This document shows, piece by piece, positions 58,779 through 64,000 of a stretch of DNA of 64,000 nt. A program made the translations under genes and the position numbers. The notes beneath the pieces were generated by a model that searched no databases, was not told the origin of the DNA, and was given only the letters and a program-made list of their open reading frames with translations. This DNA comes from Planococcus citri. Lineage: Eukaryota > Arthropoda > Insecta > Hemiptera > Pseudococcidae. Within the stretch, counting starts at the first letter, position 1. The number at the start of each line of letters is the position of its first letter. The stretch is from NCBI RefSeq assembly GCF_950023065.1, contig NC_088681.1, positions 13,640,001-13,704,000 of the forward strand, written 5' to 3'.

Positions 58779-60084
58779 ATGAAGTTGATCCTTATAAGCA
58801 GTCTGGTTTTCATCGAATTACTTTCTTTCAATTATTGTGATTATCTAAGCCCAGAGATTATCTCTAGTGGAGATGAAGAACGTATTCAAAACGAATGTGG
58901 TAACTGAATTATGCTGAGCAAACTATAAATCAATTTTTAAATCAACACGAAGCCAAGCCTATCGGTAGTACATACATATACAATATTAATGGGAGTTACA
59001 CTCATGTCATAGATCCCGATAACTTATTATCATCTGACCAAATCAACACCCTAATATTTATAAGGGGTCCTCATACACGACACTTTGTAGCGAAATCGTT
59101 TCTAGAATCACTGAGGATTGAAAAGGAGAAAGAGATGCTTGAAAAGGAGAAAGAGATACTTGAAAAAGAGAAAGTAAGTACGTATGTACATTATAATGAA
59201 CTCATTTTCATGTTATCGCATGAAAATGATCTTGAAATCGATTACAAATGATGATTCAAGGCAGAGCTGGTTTGAGTAGCTCCAGGATCTTGAATCGCTC
59301 TGATGCCACAAATATTGTTCATTTTATTGCCTCAGTAGGTAGTGTCTAATGTCCTTTGTATTTACAGATTTTTCCAAATTTTGAACGTGCCAGCAGAATT
59401 TCACAAAACATTCTGCAATGGTACTATAATACACCAACCGAAAATACCGATGCCTTCCAAGGTATTAAAGAAGTCCCACTCCATCAAGATGGCACTTGCA
59501 GTCATGTGACCATGCCGGAATCAGATCTTGTAAAAACAAAGGAACTAGAAGCCGAGGACCCTGATATAACTAATGTAAACCAAGTTACCAGCGATTATCG
59601 TAGGTGGTATTGTTTTCTTTCAAGAAATGAAAGTAATTTGGCGATCCGTATCAACACCAGACTTCATCTCTACTGTAATCAAAATCCGACTTTGTGTGAC
59701 AATAATACAACTACATTACGTCTGAAATTTTGCGCATCAGTAGCCAGATCAGCTAGAGCATTTGAATTCATTCACCTCAAGTTTTTACCATTATTTTACT
59801 TTTCAGAGGACAAATACGACAAATCTGACTCTGACGAAATGAAAGAAGATTTCACAATGTATTTGTTTTCTAACTGGCAGTCCTATTCTTTCAATAATGA
59901 AGATGTTGCTTTTCTTAATATTCTACTAAAGTGTCAAATACCTGAAATGGATGTCAGTTTTTCAGTTTTTTTAGACTACATACACGCAGTTAATTACAAT
60001 CATGGTAATAAATGGGTGGCAATTCCGTTATTCGATAAATGTTTGAAACAGGAATTTGGTCGTGTTCACTTTGATGATGTATGA
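58779..60084 (+). CDS. unrecognised secreted protein, member of a local three-copy family
   Basis: Exons 58779-58899, 59013-59173 and 59368-60084 join in phase to 332 residues. Residues 1-20 form a signal peptide (MKLILISSLVFIELLSFNYC). Exon 2 ends in a charged heptad-like run EKEKEMLEKEKEILEKEK. Exon 3 gives a globular-looking domain with several cysteines (RRWYCFLSRNES, HLYCNQNPTLCDNN, LKFCASVARSARAF, LLKCQIPEMD) and a C terminus FDKCLKQEFGRVHFDDV. The intron 1 donor and acceptor are conserved in the inverted pseudogene at 55985-56440, which supports the model. No known family was recognised; a secreted or venom/saliva-type role would be guesswork. No AATAAA was seen between the stop and the LINE remnant downstream. 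Confidence 0.6.
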
Positions 60085-60224
60085 TCCCATGTTCATCACT
60101 AAAGCAGAATTTTTTACTTGAAATGGACAATACATAATTATATTGGCACAACAGAAGAAGAGATTCAAACAATAGGACATTTGAATGACAAAATAGGATT
60201 CATCAATGACAATTGGTAATATCA

Positions 60225-61425
60225 GCTCAGCGGCGTGACAATAATTCAAGTTCATTTATTTGCTGATGACACAGCTATACAATACTTCCCTTGCATAAAG
60301 ACATTGAAATTGCTACCACACGCTTACAAAATGAGAATTCCGATGGTGTATCAAAATTAATGAATACAAATCTGAACATGTAATCCTCATTGCTTGAAAA
60401 ATCTGCAACTTACCAGTCACCATCAACATGATAACACCACAAAAGAACTCTATGAAGTATTTGGGAATTCACGTTGACTTGACAAGACATTAACACGGGG
60501 CAGTGTTGGTTGTTTAAAACTCGATCGTTTAAAACATTGTTTAAAACAGCCATTTTAAATGCCGAGAAGAAAACATTGTTGTTTAAAACATAATTTCTAT
60601 TTAAAACTGTTTTTATTGTTTAAAACTTGTTTTTTTTTAGACCTCGTTTTTTTTTTGTTTTTTTCAATTATTTCGAGATTTTTGACCATAATAGAATTAT
60701 CAAAAAAAAAATTCTAAAATGATTGTTTTTTTACACGGATTTTACTGGAATCCGTTATATAAATGGATTTTATAAGAATTCATAATTTGAATTCTGGGAC
60801 TCCAGCTGGATTGTCAGTTCATTTCTGATGAAGTAAAATCTAAAATCCATTCCTATAATCTACTACCCCAGTAGATTATGGATTTTCAATTTTAATCTGT
60901 TTACAATCTGGTAAAAAAAAACAGCTGGATTTTCAAAAACTTATTTTATAGGTATTATTTTTTGTGAAAAAAAAAAAAAAAAAAAAGATTTCTACAATTG
61001 ACAATCCATAATCTATTTATAGATTATGCAAAATCCATGTAAAAAAACATACTTTAAATCACTTATTTGATATCTGTCAAATGTATATGTAAAAAATAAG
61101 TAGGTACCTAATAAAGGCAATATGCTTTTTGAATTTTATTTACATTTTTTGATTGAACAAAAACAATAAAATCAAACAAAGTTACAGAGAACCAAAAAAG
61201 TCTGAAAAAAACAAAAAAAACTGAATCTAAAACCACATTTGCACAAGGAAAAAAAAACGAAATTTTTTGTTTTAAACGTGTCTTAAAAACCAAATTTTAC
61301 ACTTGAATTTGGGTTTAAAACAAAAAATTTGTTTTAAACATACAAAAAAAACTGTTTTTTGTTTTTTTTCCAACACTGACACGGGGAACACATACTGAGA
61401 AAAAAATGGGATGACATGCAGGGTT
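60225..61425 (+). pseudogene. jockey-like LINE reverse transcriptase remnant, split by a hAT MITE
   Basis: Plus-strand pieces read VHLFADDTAIQYF (the FADD catalytic motif of non-LTR polymerases, about 60250), NEYKSEHVILIA (60360) and PQKNSMKYLGIHVDL (60437). Then, across the MITE at 60501-61378, they read DKTLTRGTHTEKKWD. The order FADD / K-x-E-x-V / KYLGIHLD..LTW is that of jockey-clade elements. Stops and frameshifts make it inactive. Confidence 0.8.
60501..61378. mobile_element. hAT MITE with TTTAAAAC-word interior
   Basis: The ends CAGTGTTGG (60501) and CCAACACTG (ending 61378) are inverted and flanked by a perfect 8-bp duplication ACACGGGG (60493-60500 and 61379-61386). Near both ends the word TTTAAAAC or its complement is repeated many times. 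The centre carries poly-A/T and several GGATTTT/AAAATCC words. It splits the LINE remnant within the KYLGIHVDL...LTRG segment. Confidence 0.92.
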
Positions 61426-61900
61426 GCCAGACGGGTTTTTGGAAATTTTTTTTTAAATTGATCACTTTTCAGAAAAATGAATTTGCACATATCATGAAAT
61501 TTTAGTTTTTTGAGAGAAACTCAAAAACTAAGCAATCTAGAAAAAAAATAACGACATTAAATCGATTGGAAATTTAATTCTCTACAACTTTGATATCATG
61601 AAATTTTTTTGGACGCTTCCTTTCGCCTCCACATCAACTTTAATGAAAGGTTATAACTCAAAATGTTTTCCAAACATTGAAATATTTCCTCTTTAAGATT
61701 TTATTTTTCAAAGTGTTCTTATGCTAAATGAAGGTAGGATACCAGATCTTTAAAATAAGGCGCTATTCATTCCTCACAATTAATTATAAGTTGATGAAAA
61801 TAATGAATCAAGTTTTTAAAATAAAGAAAATCACTCTCCTGTAAAATTTCACTTTTTTGAGATGTGACCTTATTACTCCCAAGGTGCGATATGTGCTTAG

Positions 61901-62316
61901 TAAAGCCCGGAACGATGTCGTTAGTGATGTAGTTATAACAGCTATAGCATCGCTTAAACGCGATACCCATTAGTAATCGGTATCGCCAAATAAAACCCAA
62001 ACCTGTTAGTTGTTACAATCACTTTTCATGAAACGATTATTTCAGTATCGCTTATGCATCGGCACAGAAATCCTTATCTGTTGTATGAATACAGAATGGT
62101 TGCGCACGTTTATATCAGCGCGGGGGTGTGTGAGTCAGTATTCAAAAGCGTTAGCGATTGCGATACCAAAAGCGATACTAACGACATCGCTTCAAATAAA
62201 CTTGTTAGAAAGCGATGTGAATAATTCGCTGATAAGAAAAACCTGTTACTAACAGTATCGTTAACAGTTTTGAAGCGATGTCGTTGTAACGACTAACGAC
62301 ATCGTTCCGGGCTTTA
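61901..62316. mobile_element. hAT MITE with AGCGAT-word interior
   Basis: A 25-bp perfect terminal inverted repeat begins TAAAGCCCGGAACGATGTCG and ends as its complement at 62316. A perfect 8-bp target duplication GTGCTTAG flanks it (61893-61900 and 62317-62324). The 416-bp interior repeats AGCGAT/ATCGCT words. No coding capacity. Confidence 0.93.
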
Positions 62317-62324
62317 GTGCTTAG

Positions 62325-63550
62325 GTATGCAACTAAGTACGTATCTTTTTTTTAGTGTGAAGCAGTTTCAGTTTCAGAAACCCATGAAAAGCAGCATGTT
62401 TTTCTTTTTGCTGGAAATGTTTCACAAATGACAAATTTCTTTTTTAAAAAAAATATTTCACTGTCATAAACATATCATATCACATACTGTTCAAACACAT
62501 CTCAAAAAATTTGAAAAATTATTGGCTACAGGTACATATGTTTGGGTGGATAAATTTCTCCAAATTGATAAAAAAAATTACCTCCCTGAACAAGGATCAA
62601 TTGCCATATATGCTTAATTTAATACCAATTTCTAAACCTGCACCAGTGGTGTACTCCTGTAAATCAAGATGACAAACATCCCTTGGTAGGAGGAGATCAG
62701 CAAGAACCAAACTAAACATCCCAGAGAAAGTAGAGAAGAAAACAGGTTCCATCACTCTTCAGTTGGAGTGTAAGGGGGAGATAATGACTTTTCTGTGCAA
62801 CTACAGCATACTACCTAGGCGCCTACCCTACACATTCTTATTTCTGGTAATTGTGGTTGTAGTTTTGTCACAAAAGGAATCTTTTTCTTTTGTTTGGTTA
62901 CTTGTTCCAGCTACACATTGCCCCCTACAGTGAATAGCATACCTTGTAGAGCGGATTTGCTATTCGCCAGCAAAAATGCTATGTAGCAAAATGGTCCTAA
63001 AAAGTCGCTGGCGAAAAATCCCTCATATTTTGTCACTAGGGTTGCGGGATACTGTAGTGAAAGGGGTCCTATTTAACATACTAAAAGTCTCACCCCGTAC
63101 CCCGCGTGCTAGAGCGTGGAAAGTGTCCCGCCGCGGCGTTTTTTTCGATTTTCTCGCGAGTGGTTGATTTTACGTCGAAAATAGCTGTATTTTTGTATTC
63201 TACGTCGAATTTCCGATCTAGTGATATGTCAACTGGCCTTCTACCCCCCAGGGGCGCTGGGCTAGAACCATTTAAAAAGGGGGGGTTTCCTGAAAAATAC
63301 ATAAACACTACAGGGCCTAAGAGGGGTGAAATGGTCCCCAAAAGCGTTCGAGTTGATACGTATTAGCATGGAAAATGGGCACCATTGAGAAACTTCCGCG
63401 TGAAAAATTTCAGATCCACGCCACCTCCCCGTTTTTGGGAACCCCCCTTTTCTGAAATTTCAATAACACTTTACTCAGCCCCATTTCAACTGATTTTGAA
63501 CAAAAATTTTCAACTCCCTCCCCTCATATTTACCCCTCATAAAATGACTA
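62325..63550. other. intergenic, no gene recognised
   Basis: Mixed sequence with a small direct/inverted CGCTGGCGAA / TTCGCCAGC pair near 62965-63015 and a less AT-rich block at 63080-63300. No supported exon. Confidence 0.4.
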
Positions 63551-63554
63551 AAAA

Positions 63555-64000
63555 ATAGAGGCTCCAGTAATTTTCAAAAAGTCGCTGGAGGCTCCAAAAC
63601 GACTTGAAATTTACCTGCATTACTTCGTAGCGCATTGAAATTAGTTTGCAGAATAAATTTCAGCTTTCCAACTCCATTTTGATGAAATTTTGTGGAAATT
63701 TCGAGTTTCAAAAATCTGCTGGAGGCTTCAGAACTGCTCAAAACGGTTTGAAAAAGTTTCCAATCGATTTGGTAGGTTGAAAATATGGTATATCCCAAAT
63801 TTCAGCTTTCTTGGTCAATTTGGTAAAATTTTGATTTTTCCCCTCATTTTTGGCTTAAATTTGATTTTCAAAAATTCACCAAAAATCGAAAAACGCTGCA
63901 CTTTAGCACTTGAAATTCTGACGGGTGATAAATTTTTGCCTGATCTTTCGATCTACTTTTGTACGGTTTGAAAAATGTTGTGCAAGTCCTATGTTGGAAC
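63555..64000 (+). repeat. dispersed CTGGAGGCTCCAG-family repeat, cut by window end
   Basis: Matches 47800-48235 almost throughout (GTCGCTGGAGGCTCCAAAAC, CAGCTTTCCAACTCCATTT, GGTTTGAAAAAGTTTCCAA, GCACTTGAAATTCTGAC, GTGCAAGTCCTATGTTGG) and in reverse complement 57420-58000. It continues past the window end. Confidence 0.75.

Noticed and set aside
1..64000. CRISPR arrays, operons, rRNA or viral genes
   Set aside because: The periodic arrays have palindromic cores with drifting filler, not identical direct repeats with unique spacers, and the genome is clearly eukaryotic. No rRNA or virus-like gene was recognised.

Overview
The window is AT-rich, intron-containing insect genomic DNA. Short spliced exons with GT/AG borders, an eggshell-type follicle cell protein gene, TATA and AATAAA signals, and abundant small inverted-repeat transposons all point to an insect. 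The base composition and the density of palindromic elements suggest a hemipteran such as a scale insect or mealybug, but that assignment is only an impression. Nothing bacterial or organellar is seen.

Left part (1-28,000). This holds the 3' end of one large plus-strand gene, a homologue of Glut4EF / SLC2A4RG / ZNF395 / ZNF704. Its C2H2 zinc finger exon is at 12492-12589 and three further coding exons lie between 17130 and 17895, ending in a C-clamp. The sequence around these exons is dominated by repeats: a 7.5 kb fold-back array built on a GGCAACGTTGC palindrome, two TIR elements in the intron, two arrays built on the 14-bp palindrome TCGTTCGCGAACGA, a 174-bp tandem repeat, and long T-rich sequence that may be 3' UTR.

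Central gene cluster (28,300-37,400). ARMC7 (five exons, +) runs directly into HTD2 (+). The spliced ARMC7 stop codon overlaps the HTD2 start codon as ATGA, which predicts a bicistronic mRNA with an NRF-1-like site in its promoter. A follicle-cell-protein-3C-like gene (+) follows, with a TATA box. It converges on a lipocalin-like secreted protein gene (-) whose 4.5 kb intron carries a 120-bp tandem repeat.

Right part (38,500-64,000). This is a graveyard of nested elements. It contains TIR/hAT-type MITEs, several with clear 8-bp target duplications; two LINE reverse transcriptase fragments; a 2.5 kb fold-back element whose 920-bp arms look nearly identical; and a 4.4 kb nested inverted repeat with a tRNA-derived SINE-like piece. 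Among these lie relics of an immunoglobulin-like receptor gene family. There is also a three-copy family of an unrecognised secreted protein: one copy looks intact (58779-60084), one is inverted and broken, and one is broken by a hAT MITE.
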